Source: CAZXEU01 sp965207385
Lineage (GTDB): Bacteria > Bacteroidota > Rhodothermia > Rhodothermales > Bin80
Direction: 5' to 3'
DNA length: 64,000 nt
Assembly (NCBI GenBank): GCA_965207385.1
Contig: CBDBLZ010000018.1
Coordinates: forward strand, 162,370 to 226,369
Shown here: positions 18,361-27,955 of the stretch, in pieces
Position numbering within the stretch: the stretch's first letter is position 1
Layout of the letters: each line of letters opens with the position of its first letter
Notes under the pieces: generated by a model
Told to the model about the DNA's origin: nothing
Database searches by the model: none
Seen by the model: the letters and a program-made list of their open reading frames with translations, nothing else
Translations under genes and position numbers: made by a program

Positions 18361-19182
18361 TTACTCGGGAACCATGCCGCAGGCTGCCATCTGCCTCTGC
18401 AGGCTCCGGGCCTGTTCCGCGGCGCATTCTGCAAAATCCCGTCCGGCTGATGCGTAGAGGATCTGGCGGCTGCTGCAGACCAAAAGCGGTCCCTCGACCT
18501 GCTGCAGATCCTCGAGTCTTCCGCCCTGCGCGCCGATCCCCGGAATGAGCATGGGCTGTCCGGGGCACAGTTCGCGGAGCCTCGACAGGCGGCCCGGGCT
18601 GGTAGCGCCCGCAACCAGGCCGGCTGTACCCGGCCACCGGCTGTTCCAGGTTGCGATTTGCCGTGCAACATGTTCGGACACAGTTACGCCATCCGCGACC
18701 AATTCCTGCAGGTCGCGGCCGCTTGGATTTGAGGTACTGGCAAGGACAAACGCGGCCTTGTCCCCGTAGGCCAGAAAGGGAGCTGCGGCATCACTGCCCA
18801 TGTACGGCGCCACCGTGCAGGCATCGAATCCCAGGACCTCGAATACTGCCCTGGCATAGAAGCGTGCCGAATTGCCGATGTCGCCGCGCTTGGCGTCCGC
18901 CACGGCAATAAGTCCCTCCGGGATGCGTGCCAGAGCGTCTTCCAGCGCGGCGTAAGCGTCCGATCCCAAGGCCTCGTAGAATGCGAAGTTGACCTTGAAG
19001 CCGCAGGCGTAGGCTTCGGTGGCGGCGATGATCTCCCTGTTGAACCGCACCACGGCCTGGGCAGTGCCATGCCTGTCCAGGAGATGGCGCGGTATCCGCG
19101 CCGGATCCGGGTCCAGCCCCACACACAGCACCGATCGATTGCTGCGCTGTATGTCGAGGAGACGCGTACAGAATTCCGGCAT
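18361..19182 (-). CDS. pyrF: Orotidine 5'-phosphate decarboxylase
   Basis: PyrF removes CO2 from OMP to give UMP, the last step of de novo pyrimidine synthesis. The 273-residue product belongs to the longer bacterial type (type 2): VLCVGLDPDP near residue 18, FKVNFAFYEALG near 63, the catalytic DAKRGDIGNSA near 95 and a C-terminal IPGIGAQGG phosphate-binding loop. The start MPEFCTRLLDIQ matches the family; the frame stays open for 63 codons upstream but that part is not PyrF-like. The small ABM-domain gene follows on the same strand. Confidence 0.94.
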   Translation of the reverse strand: MPEFCTRLLDIQRSNRSVLCVGLDPDPARIPRHLLDRHGTAQAVVRFNREIIAATEAYACGFKVNFAFYEALGSDAYAALEDALARIPEGLIAVADAKRGDIGNSARFYARAVFEVLGFDACTVAPYMGSDAAAPFLAYGDKAAFVLASTSNPSGRDLQELVADGVTVSEHVARQIATWNSRWPGTAGLVAGATSPGRLSRLRELCPGQPMLIPGIGAQGGRLEDLQQVEGPLLVCSSRQILYASAGRDFAECAAEQARSLQRQMAACGMVPE

Positions 19183-19655
19183 GAACGAGGTGTCTAAGGC
19201 GTTCCCTTCGGGCCTGCAAGATACGGTGGCGGCGCGGCAGATACGCCGGGCGTGCTTTCCGCGCGGGAGCCCCAATACTGTGGTTGGCGCCGGAGTAGGC
19301 CCGTGCGCCATCGGGGGCGTGCGGACCAGGACGGGTGGCGGCGCGGTGCACTCGGTGGATACGGCAGCCAAGCGGCGAGCCCCGGCACCAAGGCCCCGGA
19401 GATGCCAGACGAAGGGCTCGGCCTGGCGCCTCGGTCACTCAGAGCACTTTACGCCACGGCATCAATCTGTGCGAAAGCTTCCGGTCTAGCCGGGCGACGC
19501 AACGCAGTACCGGTCCACACACCGACAATTCCAGCTCAGGTAAGTGGCAAGGCCCCCTCATCAACGCGCAATGACGCGGCTGAAGCTATACGGGTAGAAC
19601 CCGAGCGACCAAGAGCGACTAGCCGAGACAAACCCCGATTGGGGCCAGACGGACT
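19183..19655. other. Intergenic region between pyrF and the redoxin gene
   Basis: About 470 bases carry no gene I can support. The first 190 bases are an open extension of the pyrF frame. I looked for tRNA, tmRNA, RNase P and SRP RNA signatures and saw none. The right end contains a candidate terminator, listed separately. Confidence 0.45.
19625..19644 (-). terminator. Possible weak terminator after the redoxin gene
   Basis: On the minus strand, just past the redoxin stop, CCCC-AATC-GGGG forms a short GC stem followed by TTTGTCT. The stem is only four pairs, so this is a weak candidate. Confidence 0.35.
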
Positions 19656-20288
19656 TTAGCTCTTGTACTTAACCGAGCAGCCGTAAGGGCGGGACGTCTC
19701 GACCGAAACCGCCTTGCCGCTCAAAGCTTCGTCCAAAGCCGCCCGGACATAGTTGTTGGCGTCCTTGGTTTTCTCGTAACTGGCCCGAGGTTGGTCGTCG
19801 ATGCCGCCTTTGTAGATCAGCACACCTTCCTTGTTTATGATGTACATGTGCGGGGTCGTTATTGCCCCGTACATCTTGCCGACATCACCTTCAGGATCCA
19901 ACAAAATGGCGGACTGCATGCCGCCCATCTTCTCTTTTTCCGCATTCATGGCGTCCGCTTCGTAATAGCCCTGCGTGCCCGGAGCCGACGAAACAACCGA
20001 CAGCCACACGACATCCTTCTCGATGTATTCTTCCTGCAAAGCAGGCATATTGCCCGTTTTGTAATGGCGCTCGACATAAGGGCATCCGAAGTTCAGCCAT
20101 TCCAACACGACGAATTGCCCCTGAAGATTTTGTAGCTCGTAGTCGTTGCCGTCCGTGCCCGGGAGCGTGAAACTCGGAGCCGGCTCACCGATGACCGCAT
20201 CGTCGTCAGGGCCGAGTTGCATGCCGACGAGAACGACCAGGGCGACGGCCAAAACGCAGGCAAAACTGAAGGTGCGCTGATGATTCAT
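19656..20288 (-). CDS. Peroxiredoxin-like thioredoxin-fold protein, exported
   Basis: The 210-residue product starts MNHQRTFSFACVLAVALVVL, a signal anchor or signal peptide. The redoxin core has GEPAPSFTLPGTDG near residue 38, the active-site stretch NFGCPYVERHYKTGNMPALQ near 72, and ends in RPYGCSVKYKS. The single Cys in NFGCPYV plus a C-terminal GCSVKY motif is the pattern of the PRX_like1 subgroup, in which the two Cys probably act together. The start overlaps the dsbD stop by 4 bp (ATGA), so the two are co-translated. This suggests that the DsbD homologue supplies its electrons in the periplasm. Confidence 0.82.
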   Translation of the reverse strand: MNHQRTFSFACVLAVALVVLVGMQLGPDDDAVIGEPAPSFTLPGTDGNDYELQNLQGQFVVLEWLNFGCPYVERHYKTGNMPALQEEYIEKDVVWLSVVSSAPGTQGYYEADAMNAEKEKMGGMQSAILLDPEGDVGKMYGAITTPHMYIINKEGVLIYKGGIDDQPRASYEKTKDANNYVRAALDEALSGKAVSVETSRPYGCSVKYKS

Positions 20289-22432
20289 GACGTTGTGGTG
20301 GTGATCAATCCATCTTGATTCGACAGAGGTGCCAACGCGTTTAGCACGATGGACTCGGTCAGCACTTCCGGTAACAGGACGGGAGGCGCGTTGTTTCCCG
20401 GATACAGCACGTAAAGCGGTACGCCGCTGCGTCCGTGAGATTCCAGAGCGCGCGTGATTTCGGCATCCCGACTGGTCCAGTCGGCGCGCATGAGTATCAC
20501 ATTCTTCTGCCGAAACGCCGACATTACGGCGTCGCTGGTCAGCGTAGTCTGCTTGTTCACCTGGCAGGTGAGACACCACGCGGCGGTAAAGTCCACAAAG
20601 ACGGGGCGGCCCGCGTCGTCCAACTCGGCGACCTTTTCAATGGAAAATGGCGACCATGCGGCATCCGACAATGCAGCGGCAGGCGAAGCTCCCATGGATT
20701 CGGCGCCCCGGTAGGCGGAAAAAAGTCCGACGCACGCCATGAGCAACGCAATCGAGCGACTAATCAAGCGTGCGCGAAGCGGCACAGTCAACGCCGGCCA
20801 CCGGCCCAAAATCCACATTGCTGCCGCTAGCAAAAGCAACCCGACAAGAAGCAGCCCCAGTCCGTTGACGCCGACCTGGTTGCCGAACACCCAAAGCAGC
20901 CAAACCATCGTACCCAGCATCGGAAAAGCCAGCACTTGTTTGAGCGTCTCCATCCAGGGCCCCGGCCGCGGCAGCTTTCCAAGAAGCTGCGGCATGGTCG
21001 ACAAACATACGTAAGGCAAGGCCATGCCGAGTCCCAGACAAACGAAAATCAGCAAGGCTTCTGCCAACGGAAGCATGATAGCAGCTCCCAAAGCAGCGCC
21101 CATAAACGGCGCGGTACACGGCGTAGCCACCAACACGGCCAAGGCGCCGTCCGCACACGACCGCGCGACCGGGTGCGCAGATGCGGACTGGCCGCCCTGA
21201 GAAATGGCGAACCCGCGCAATTCAAAGACGCCGAAGAGGTTAAGGCCGATGGCAAGAAATAGAATGGCCATGCCGGCAATAAACAGCGGCGACTGCAACT
21301 GGAAACCCCAGCCGATCTGGCCGCCCGTTGCGCGCAGCAAAAACAGCAAACCGGCCAATACCAAAAAAGAACCTACGACCCCGCCGGCGAATGCCAGCCC
21401 GTGCATGAGCCGCGCTCTACCGCCATGTGCAGTATGCTGCGCAAATCCGAGCACCTTGAGCGACAGTATCGGAAAGACGCAAGGCATCAGATTGAGCAGC
21501 AGACCGCCCAACAAAGCAAAAAGAATCAGTACGGGTAGCGCCCGAGAATTCTGAGGGGGTGCGGACTGCGCGATTTGTAACGGCGCATCGACGGCCAACG
21601 CTCTGGCGGTTCGGTCCGCGTCCAGATACCGCCCTTCGGCGGCAACAAGTACGCCCCGGAGCCGGTCGGGCGTTCCAGATGCGTAGTCGGAGGCCTGCAA
21701 GGCAAAAACAAAGCTGCCATCGTCCTCATGGATGGGCTGATCTGCAGCATGCTCCAACACGGTGAGCTCCGACGGGAAGAAATAGGCGCCTCCAAGGTCC
21801 GCATCGGCGATGGCCGGCGGCGTCACGCGCAGTGCGAAAGAATTGGTATAAGCGACGGCCGACGTGTTCCAGGCGGAATTTTCAATTGGAATGGCGGTGC
21901 GTGCACGCGCGATATCCTCAAAATGCGCCCCAGGCTCCGGTGCTTCACTGCGAACCGGCGTTCGCAGCCCCACAGTTTCTTCGGCAAAGAGGCAGACATC
22001 TTCACAGATAAGCCAATTGGCCGTCGTCTTCAGGTCGGCGGTATCCGCCGCCCAATCGCTAGGCGGCGTGATCTCGATCAGAAAGGTCACTTCGTCGGCA
22101 TAGCCGTAGGATCTAAGCGGTTCGGCGTCGATCTTCTTGGGGTACGGCCATTGAATGGCTCCGGCGCTGAAGCCATCAGGCAAATCCCACGTGAGCAAGA
22201 TGGGCTCGCCGACATCGCCCGGGTTGACCCAGTAGCTGTGCCAGCCTTCGTCCAATTGGAGCTGCAAACCGACCGTAAACGGCGTGCCGGGCGTTATCCA
22301 AGCCGTCTCGCCGATCAAGGCAGCAGAGCTATACGGGCTCGGGTCTTCGTCAACGCCTGCGTCCTGCCCGGAAGCTGCGATAGGGCTCCAAAGCAGTCCG
22401 AAACAGGCACCCCAACTGATAAGTGATTTCAT
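20285..22432 (-). CDS. dsbD: DsbD-type thiol:disulfide interchange protein
   Basis: The protein moves electrons from cytoplasmic thioredoxin to periplasmic thiol proteins. The 715-residue product has all three parts: a signal peptide and N-terminal substrate-facing domain (to about residue 300, including WLICEDVCLFAEE), a central membrane domain of about eight helices with LMPCVFPILSLKVL and VATPCTAPFMG carrying the membrane Cys pair, and a C-terminal thioredoxin domain with FTAAWCLTCQVNK. The start MKSLISWGACFGLLW is chosen for its signal peptide. The downstream peroxiredoxin-like gene overlaps by 4 bp and is its likely client. Confidence 0.9.
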   Translation of the reverse strand: MKSLISWGACFGLLWSPIAASGQDAGVDEDPSPYSSAALIGETAWITPGTPFTVGLQLQLDEGWHSYWVNPGDVGEPILLTWDLPDGFSAGAIQWPYPKKIDAEPLRSYGYADEVTFLIEITPPSDWAADTADLKTTANWLICEDVCLFAEETVGLRTPVRSEAPEPGAHFEDIARARTAIPIENSAWNTSAVAYTNSFALRVTPPAIADADLGGAYFFPSELTVLEHAADQPIHEDDGSFVFALQASDYASGTPDRLRGVLVAAEGRYLDADRTARALAVDAPLQIAQSAPPQNSRALPVLILFALLGGLLLNLMPCVFPILSLKVLGFAQHTAHGGRARLMHGLAFAGGVVGSFLVLAGLLFLLRATGGQIGWGFQLQSPLFIAGMAILFLAIGLNLFGVFELRGFAISQGGQSASAHPVARSCADGALAVLVATPCTAPFMGAALGAAIMLPLAEALLIFVCLGLGMALPYVCLSTMPQLLGKLPRPGPWMETLKQVLAFPMLGTMVWLLWVFGNQVGVNGLGLLLVGLLLLAAAMWILGRWPALTVPLRARLISRSIALLMACVGLFSAYRGAESMGASPAAALSDAAWSPFSIEKVAELDDAGRPVFVDFTAAWCLTCQVNKQTTLTSDAVMSAFRQKNVILMRADWTSRDAEITRALESHGRSGVPLYVLYPGNNAPPVLLPEVLTESIVLNALAPLSNQDGLITTTTS

Positions 22433-22571
22433 TCCAGCAGATACGCGTTCGGGCAAGTGAATAATACCCGCAGGGCAGCGAAATGGGTCCATGCGCGTCG
22501 CATGCCCGGCAGCCGAGGCCATTTCTGCGGCGGACGGCACAACGCATCAAATGACCCTTCGCGCCAGCCAA

Positions 22572-23423
22572 TCAATCCTTACTGCCGCCCGGCGGACCGA
22601 CATGGTCATTGACTAACTGCCTGGCTGATTCGAGCGTGCTTGCCACATGCCGGGCAGGCACACGATCAAGGGTGTACAAGCTGCGAAAGGTCGACGACAC
22701 ATCCTCGTACAGACCCGAAGTGAAACACGCGGTGCCGGGTCCGATGGCTACGTCCGAAAGCTGTCCGAAGACCGCCGCGGCACTCGCGTCGACATGCTTG
22801 ACACCTGCGGAACCAATCACGACGGCCTTGAGCTGCCTTGTGTCGAGTCCGATGATGCTCGCCTTATTATGCGACGAAGTCGCAGTCAACGTGCCGCTCA
22901 GCGCCGCCAACGCGGCACGGGCTCCGACGCGATCGATCTCCGCTTGCGGGATTTCGGCTCTAGACAGCACCGAATCCAAATTGGACACGGAGGTCAGCGT
23001 GTCCAGCTCCTGGCGCTCGAGTCGGTAGGCATGCGCCATCCGGCCGGTGATCAGCCCTATGGCCACGGTGATGATCAAGTTGCCAAAGTTGGTCAAATAC
23101 AACACGGACAGCATCACGACCAGACAAGAGCGATTCAGTCGAGGAATGCAGTGCTGAATTCGCCAGTCGACGATGTACCAGCCAACCCTGATCAGTACGC
23201 CCGCAACGACCGCAAGGGGTATCGGCTCCACCAGCGGGGCCAGCCCGAGACCCACGATTGGAATGACGTTGGTACACAAGGCGCCGGCGACGGGTGTGCG
23301 TCCGCCGGAGCGAACACTGGTTACGGTCTTCATGGTCGTACCCGCGCCGGGAAGAGCGCCGAAAAATCCGGCCACCGTGTTCCCAATGCCCTGTCCGACC
23401 GCTTCCTTCGATAGCGTCCCACG
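22572..23423 (-). pseudogene. 5'-truncated SulP-type anion transporter
   Basis: The readable part corresponds to the second half of a SulP protein. It contains EAVGQGIGNTVAGFFGALPG, PIPLAVVAGVLIRVGWYIVD and a C-terminal STAS domain (AVVIGSAGVKHVDASAAAVF). Family members usually have 10-14 helices and more than 500 residues; here the first 250 or so residues are missing. The homology runs upstream of the first possible start (GTG, 23375) to an in-frame TAG at 23424-23426. Beyond that stop the transporter sequence is no longer recognisable. It is therefore a 5'-deleted remnant rather than a short functional gene. Confidence 0.8.
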
Positions 23424-23676
23424 CTATTCGCCGAGGCTCGCACCTCTGCCAGCGGTAACGCTCCCCACGAGTGGCTCTAGCGAATCTCCGCGTTCAGGGC
23501 AAGGTTTGGTCCAGTAGGGACAGACCAAGGTTCGCGCGATCACCCGCCCACCGCATTAGGCCCTGGAAAAGATCTACGTTGCGTTCCACGCCCGTCTGGG
23601 CGGGCTGCGGCCGGTGCCAGCCATTCCGCGTGAATCCGCTCGGGCCGGGAAAACAGGCCAGTATCCGGCACGCGCG
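23424..23676. other. Probable debris between the SulP remnant and a TonB receptor gene
   Basis: These 250 bases lie where the 5' half of the SulP gene would be expected. On the minus strand a 58-codon frame ending near 23515 (containing VERNVDLFQGLMRWAGDRAN) reads like protein, but has no start codon near its beginning and no family I recognise. It may be a fragment left by the same rearrangement. Confidence 0.3.
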
Positions 23677-26544
23677 CTAGAATAGATCCGCCGCCAGGCG
23701 CACGTACCATGCCGCGCCGTTGTAGTCCCACGGCGTGCTGCGGGGATGAAGGTTGCCTTGCCGCGCGGTTTCCTCCGGATGCGCCTCCGGAACCCTGTCC
23801 AGTAGATTGTGCACTCCGATGGCCAGGCGATACGTGGACCAGAAGGACTGCCCGATTTCCGCACCCACAATCAAGGCCCCGTCATAGGTATCCAGTACGC
23901 TTACGCCTCCGGCACCTGCGCAAGATGCCGACCGAAACCGGCAGGCACTCCACGAATCGTAGTAGTTCAGGCGTAGCATACCGTGCAGTGACGCCCACTG
24001 GTACCGGCCAGTGATTACTACCCGGTGCCGGGGACTGTACTTCTCGATTTCCACCTGGCGCTGGGGCGTAAGCAGACTCAGCATCACGGGCTCTTCGAGA
24101 TGGGTCCCGAGGAATTCATTGATTTCCCTGGGTGGCGCGAAGCTGAGGAGCTCGGTAGAAGTCCAGTTCCAGGCAGCGCTGGCGCTCATCTCGTCGCCGT
24201 TGGCGCGGTCCCTTCGCCATGCCAGGAGCACGTCCGCCCCCCGCGTACGCGTGTCGAAGTCGTTGGAATAGAACTTGATCTCTCCGAGGTTTCCAACGCC
24301 CCCGAGGATGTCACGCTCGTCGATGATGCGGGTGATTTCGCTTGTGAGCGGAATGCTGCCTGTTACCGCGATCCGGTCCCGGAAGCGGACGTCGAACAAG
24401 TCCACCGTCAGGTCCAGATCGGGTGCCAGCTCAAGGATGGCACCGAAGGACAGGTTGGTTGAGCGCTCCTCCGTGAGTTCCCGGCCACCCAGGCCCTGGG
24501 CAATGGGGTGCGAGGGCGGCAGCTGGCCCACTTCGATCAGGCCCTTCTCGACGGAGAAGGACGTTGTCCTGAAGACGTTCAGATTGACCTGTCCCGGTGT
24601 TGGAGCCCGGTATCCGGTGCTGGCCGTGGCGCGAAGCGATGCCCAGCCCGATGCCCGCCAGAGTGCCGCCAACTTGCCTGTAAGCGTGCTGCCGAAGCTG
24701 TCGTAGAAATTCTCGTAGCGGGCCGCGGCACCGACGAGCACGGCCTCCGAGGCATCGGCCTCCAGGTCGACGTAGAGTGCGTAGTTGGGCCGGGACCACT
24801 TGCCGGCAAATCTCGGATTCAGCCCCTGATACCCGTTGGAGCCGACGCTGAATCCCTGCACGGCATAGGGTCCGGCGCTATAGGAATCAGGATCGCCGGG
24901 AGTGCTCTCGAATGTCTCTCGCCGCCATTCCGCGCCCCAGGCGACATTCAGGGGAGAGGCAAGGAATCCGATCGCCACCGGATATGAAAAGTCCACGTTT
25001 GCTGCCAGGTCTTCCTGGATGTAGTCGCGGGGGCGGAACGAGGTAGGCGTTGCCGGGCCGTATGAGGCGTTGATGGTATTGTAGATATAGTAGTCCATCA
25101 CGCTGCGCGCGGCGGAGATACTGGCATCCCAGGTCAATCCGCCGGGCGTAGAGCCCCTTGCGCCCGCGACCAGGCTCAGATCGTCCATGTCCGCGCCGAA
25201 CCGGGGCGTAAACCCGCCGGGGAAGAGTCTGTTGAACAGAAAGCAGCTGTCGCCAAATTCGCGCAGGAACTGCTCCACGGCCGCATTGTCGGAATTCAGG
25301 TTCGGCAGAGCCGGCACGGCTCGGCAGTCAATGCCGTCATTCGGGTCCAGATCAAGAACTGCGCGCACGGCGTCCTGGCCGCTGCCGAACCGGAATACGC
25401 TGCCGCGTGCAGTGGTGGTGCCTGGCGAGCGGAAAAAGAAGCCTCCTTCGGAGGAGCGTTGCCCCCATCCCCCGAACGCATAGGCCCGGATGGACGGCCC
25501 AAGATCCAGCCCGGCGTTCAGAAAGCCGACCCAGGCATGGTCCACGTCCGGACTGCCCCAGATCTGCGCGGGGTTGGCTACCGGATATCCCCGGCCCTCG
25601 AGGATCCGCGCATCTTCCCGCTGGTCGCTTCGCACGGTAGGTGCGGTGTTCCGGTACTCAAAGCTGATGTTGACAAATCCGTTTCTCGAAAGCGGCAGCC
25701 CAATGTTGGCACCGACATCCCCGAATCCGCCGTCGCCTTCAAGGTACTGTCCACCGTGCAGGTGGACATGGGCGCCATGCGCCGCATCCCGCAGCTGGAA
25801 GTTGAGCACGCCGGCCACCGCATCAGCCCCGTACTGCGCAGCCGCACCGTCGCGAAGCACTTCGATTTGCTTTATGGCAATGCCGGGAATCATGTTCAGA
25901 TCCGGACCCTGCGCTCCCTCGTTGAGCGATGTCGCGGAAAGCGCTATGGAGGCAGATCGGTGGCGCCGTTTGCCGTTGACAAGAACCATCACGTTGTCGG
26001 TGGGCAAAGACCGAAGGGTGGCGGGCCTTACCAGCATGGCTTCATCGCCACCCCTCTGCACTCCGTAGGACGGAATCAATGTCCTCAGCATGTCATCCAT
26101 GTCCGTGGTCGGCACGCTCTCTATGTCACGCGGGCTCAGAACATCCACGGGCACTGCCGAATCCTTTACAAGGCGCGGAAGCCGCCGCGAGCCTACGACG
26201 ACCATCTCCTCCAGCTGCAGGATATCCGGCACTAGCGTGACATCAAGAGTGGCTTCTCCGGCGGGCACGCGTAGCTGCTGCGAGACGAAGCCTACGAATG
26301 AGAAGGCGAGAATGCCGTCACGGGAAGGCAGCTCAATGGCATAGGCGCCTCCAGAATCGGTTGTTGTGCCGATGGTAGTGCCCATGAATACAATCGTTAC
26401 ACCGGCGACCGGGGCTCCGGTATCGCTTTCGGTCACGGTACCCGTGATGGTGACCTGCGCGTAGGAAAGCCCGCTGGGGCCGCCTGCCAGGATCAGCAGC
26501 GCTGTCACGCTATTTAGTAGGTTCCTCATGCTGCGCGATTGCAT
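23677..26544 (-). CDS. TonB-dependent receptor with carboxypeptidase-like N-domain
   Basis: The product has about 955 residues from the ATG at 26544 (the ATG five codons later is also possible). After a signal peptide ending near SYAQ there is a carboxypeptidase-regulatory-like domain (VTITGTVTESDTGAPVAGVT). A plug domain follows with the motif QIEVLRDGAAAQYGADAVAG, then a large beta-barrel ending WYVRLAADLF. The plug GAQGPDLNMIPGIAIKQIEV and the barrel resemble the receptor group that often imports peptides or sugars in Bacteroidota, but no SusD-like partner lies next to it. The ligand is unknown. It appears to be a single-gene unit. Confidence 0.88.
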   Translation of the reverse strand: MQSRSMRNLLNSVTALLILAGGPSGLSYAQVTITGTVTESDTGAPVAGVTIVFMGTTIGTTTDSGGAYAIELPSRDGILAFSFVGFVSQQLRVPAGEATLDVTLVPDILQLEEMVVVGSRRLPRLVKDSAVPVDVLSPRDIESVPTTDMDDMLRTLIPSYGVQRGGDEAMLVRPATLRSLPTDNVMVLVNGKRRHRSASIALSATSLNEGAQGPDLNMIPGIAIKQIEVLRDGAAAQYGADAVAGVLNFQLRDAAHGAHVHLHGGQYLEGDGGFGDVGANIGLPLSRNGFVNISFEYRNTAPTVRSDQREDARILEGRGYPVANPAQIWGSPDVDHAWVGFLNAGLDLGPSIRAYAFGGWGQRSSEGGFFFRSPGTTTARGSVFRFGSGQDAVRAVLDLDPNDGIDCRAVPALPNLNSDNAAVEQFLREFGDSCFLFNRLFPGGFTPRFGADMDDLSLVAGARGSTPGGLTWDASISAARSVMDYYIYNTINASYGPATPTSFRPRDYIQEDLAANVDFSYPVAIGFLASPLNVAWGAEWRRETFESTPGDPDSYSAGPYAVQGFSVGSNGYQGLNPRFAGKWSRPNYALYVDLEADASEAVLVGAAARYENFYDSFGSTLTGKLAALWRASGWASLRATASTGYRAPTPGQVNLNVFRTTSFSVEKGLIEVGQLPPSHPIAQGLGGRELTEERSTNLSFGAILELAPDLDLTVDLFDVRFRDRIAVTGSIPLTSEITRIIDERDILGGVGNLGEIKFYSNDFDTRTRGADVLLAWRRDRANGDEMSASAAWNWTSTELLSFAPPREINEFLGTHLEEPVMLSLLTPQRQVEIEKYSPRHRVVITGRYQWASLHGMLRLNYYDSWSACRFRSASCAGAGGVSVLDTYDGALIVGAEIGQSFWSTYRLAIGVHNLLDRVPEAHPEETARQGNLHPRSTPWDYNGAAWYVRLAADLF

Positions 26545-26806
26545 TGGCGGTTGTTCTCGAAGGCTGTAAACCCGGATCCGAGCCCTTCCGGTTGAATTCC
26601 GTACGAGCAGCAGACGCTCCGGCGCAATGTACCGCGAATCTCGCCAAGTCGCTCGGGCATGGTGCAATTCCGCCAGCGGGAGTGAACCGGCTCCGCTCGC
26701 AGTTTGGCCTCCTCTTGCCGGCTGTCAATGCGCCGGCTGCAGGAGCCTTTATTGATTCGCGTCGGTGTGACTATCTTCCTTCACGGACAAAGGCGGAGTA
26801 TGCCTA
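26545..26806. other. Divergent intergenic region
   Basis: These 262 bases separate the TonB receptor from the ybdK-like gene and must carry both promoters. No cobalamin-riboswitch-like GCCACTG box was seen upstream of the receptor. A candidate promoter for the plus-strand gene is listed separately. Confidence 0.4.
26752..26779 (+). promoter_or_regulatory. Candidate Bacteroidota-type promoter for the ybdK-like gene
   Basis: TTG at 26752-26754 and TATCTTCC at 26772-26779 are 17 bases apart and approximate the -33 (TTTG) and -7 (TAnnTTTG) elements of Bacteroidota. They lie about 28 bases before the ATG at 26807. Neither box is perfect. Confidence 0.3.
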
Positions 26807-27955
26807 ATGGTTAAGCTGAACGAAGCGCAGGAGCCTTCCTTTACTATCGGCGTGGAGGAAGAATACATGCTGGTTGATCGCACGACGGGTGATCTCATCA
26901 AGGAAGCCCCGGATACCATGCTCAGCGAAGCCGAAGCGCTCCTGGAGGGTCAGGTGGCCCCGGAATTCCTGCAGTCGCAGATTGAAGTGGGAACAAGGGT
27001 CTGTCACACGATTGAGGAAGCGCGCCAGGAGCTTTCGAGGCTCCGCAAGGCCGTCTCGTCCGTGGCAGAACAATACGGCCTGGCCATCATCGCATCCTCC
27101 ACGCACCCGAAGGCTACGTACCTCACGCAGCAACACACGCACAAGGAGCGGTACGCGGTGCTTGCACAAAACCTGCAGGTTGTCGCAAAGCGCATGGTCA
27201 TAAGCGGCATGCATGTTCATGCAGGCATCGAAGATGCCGATCTGCGCATCGACTTCATGAACCAGACCGCCTACGTTCTGCCGCACCTCCTGGCACTCAG
27301 CACGTCGTCGCCGTTCTGGGAGGGCCAGGATACGGGACTGATGTCATACCGGATCGCGGTGTGGAATACGCTTCCAAGGACCGGGTTGCCGGAAAGGTTC
27401 GAGAGCCACGCCGAGTACGAGCGGCACGTGAACATGCTGGTCGATGCTGGAGTGATCGAAGACAGCTCCAAGATCTGGTGGGATATTCGCCCGAGCAGCA
27501 AGTTTCCGACGGTCGAGATGCGGGTAGCGGACATTTGCACGAGGCTGGAGGATGCGCTGTGCATTACTGCGCTTTACCGGTGCTGGCTGCGCATGCTGTG
27601 GCGGCTGCGCCGCAAGAATCAGCGGTGGAGATCCTACTCAAACCTGCTCGTGTACGAAAACCGGTGGCGAGCCCAGCGCTACGGCATCGACGGGTCGCTG
27701 GTGGATTTTGGTCGTGGAAGCATGGTACCGTACGCGCAATTGGTAGACGAGCTACTCGAAATGATCACCCAGGATGCAGAGTTCTTCGGCTGCGTGGAGG
27801 AGATCGAGCATGCCCGCACAATTCTGCGGCGCGGCACCAGCGCCCACTGGCAGCGGCGCGTATTCAATGCGGCCAAGGAAGAAGGTGCAAGCGATGATGA
27901 AGCCGTTCGCTGCGTCGTGCAACTGCTCATCAAGGAGACCATGCACGGGCTCTGA
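26807..27955 (+). CDS. Carboxylate-amine ligase, YbdK/GCS2 family
   Basis: The 382-residue product fits the GCS2-type ligases (E. coli YbdK): FTIGVEEEYMLVD at residues 11-24, QSQIEVGTRVC near 57, ASSTHPKATY near 95, GMHVHAGIED near 130 and KFPTVEMRVADICTR near 230. The family couples ATP hydrolysis to joining a carboxylate to an amine; YbdK itself has weak gamma-glutamylcysteine synthetase activity, and the true substrate is often unknown. The length is normal. Its stop directly abuts the 3' end of the convergent DUF4249 gene. Confidence 0.85.
   Translation: MVKLNEAQEPSFTIGVEEEYMLVDRTTGDLIKEAPDTMLSEAEALLEGQVAPEFLQSQIEVGTRVCHTIEEARQELSRLRKAVSSVAEQYGLAIIASSTHPKATYLTQQHTHKERYAVLAQNLQVVAKRMVISGMHVHAGIEDADLRIDFMNQTAYVLPHLLALSTSSPFWEGQDTGLMSYRIAVWNTLPRTGLPERFESHAEYERHVNMLVDAGVIEDSSKIWWDIRPSSKFPTVEMRVADICTRLEDALCITALYRCWLRMLWRLRRKNQRWRSYSNLLVYENRWRAQRYGIDGSLVDFGRGSMVPYAQLVDELLEMITQDAEFFGCVEEIEHARTILRRGTSAHWQRRVFNAAKEEGASDDEAVRCVVQLLIKETMHGL

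Noticed and set aside
19183..19655. A structured RNA (tmRNA, RNase P, SRP) in the pyrF upstream gap
   Set aside because: None of the conserved core sequences of these RNAs was found on either strand.
23500..23670. A 58-codon minus-strand frame (VERNVDLFQGLMRWAGDRAN)
   Set aside because: It has no early start codon and no recognised family; kept only as possible debris.
26545..26806. A cobalamin or TPP riboswitch before the TonB receptor
   Set aside because: No conserved box (such as GCCACTG or CTGAGA) was present.
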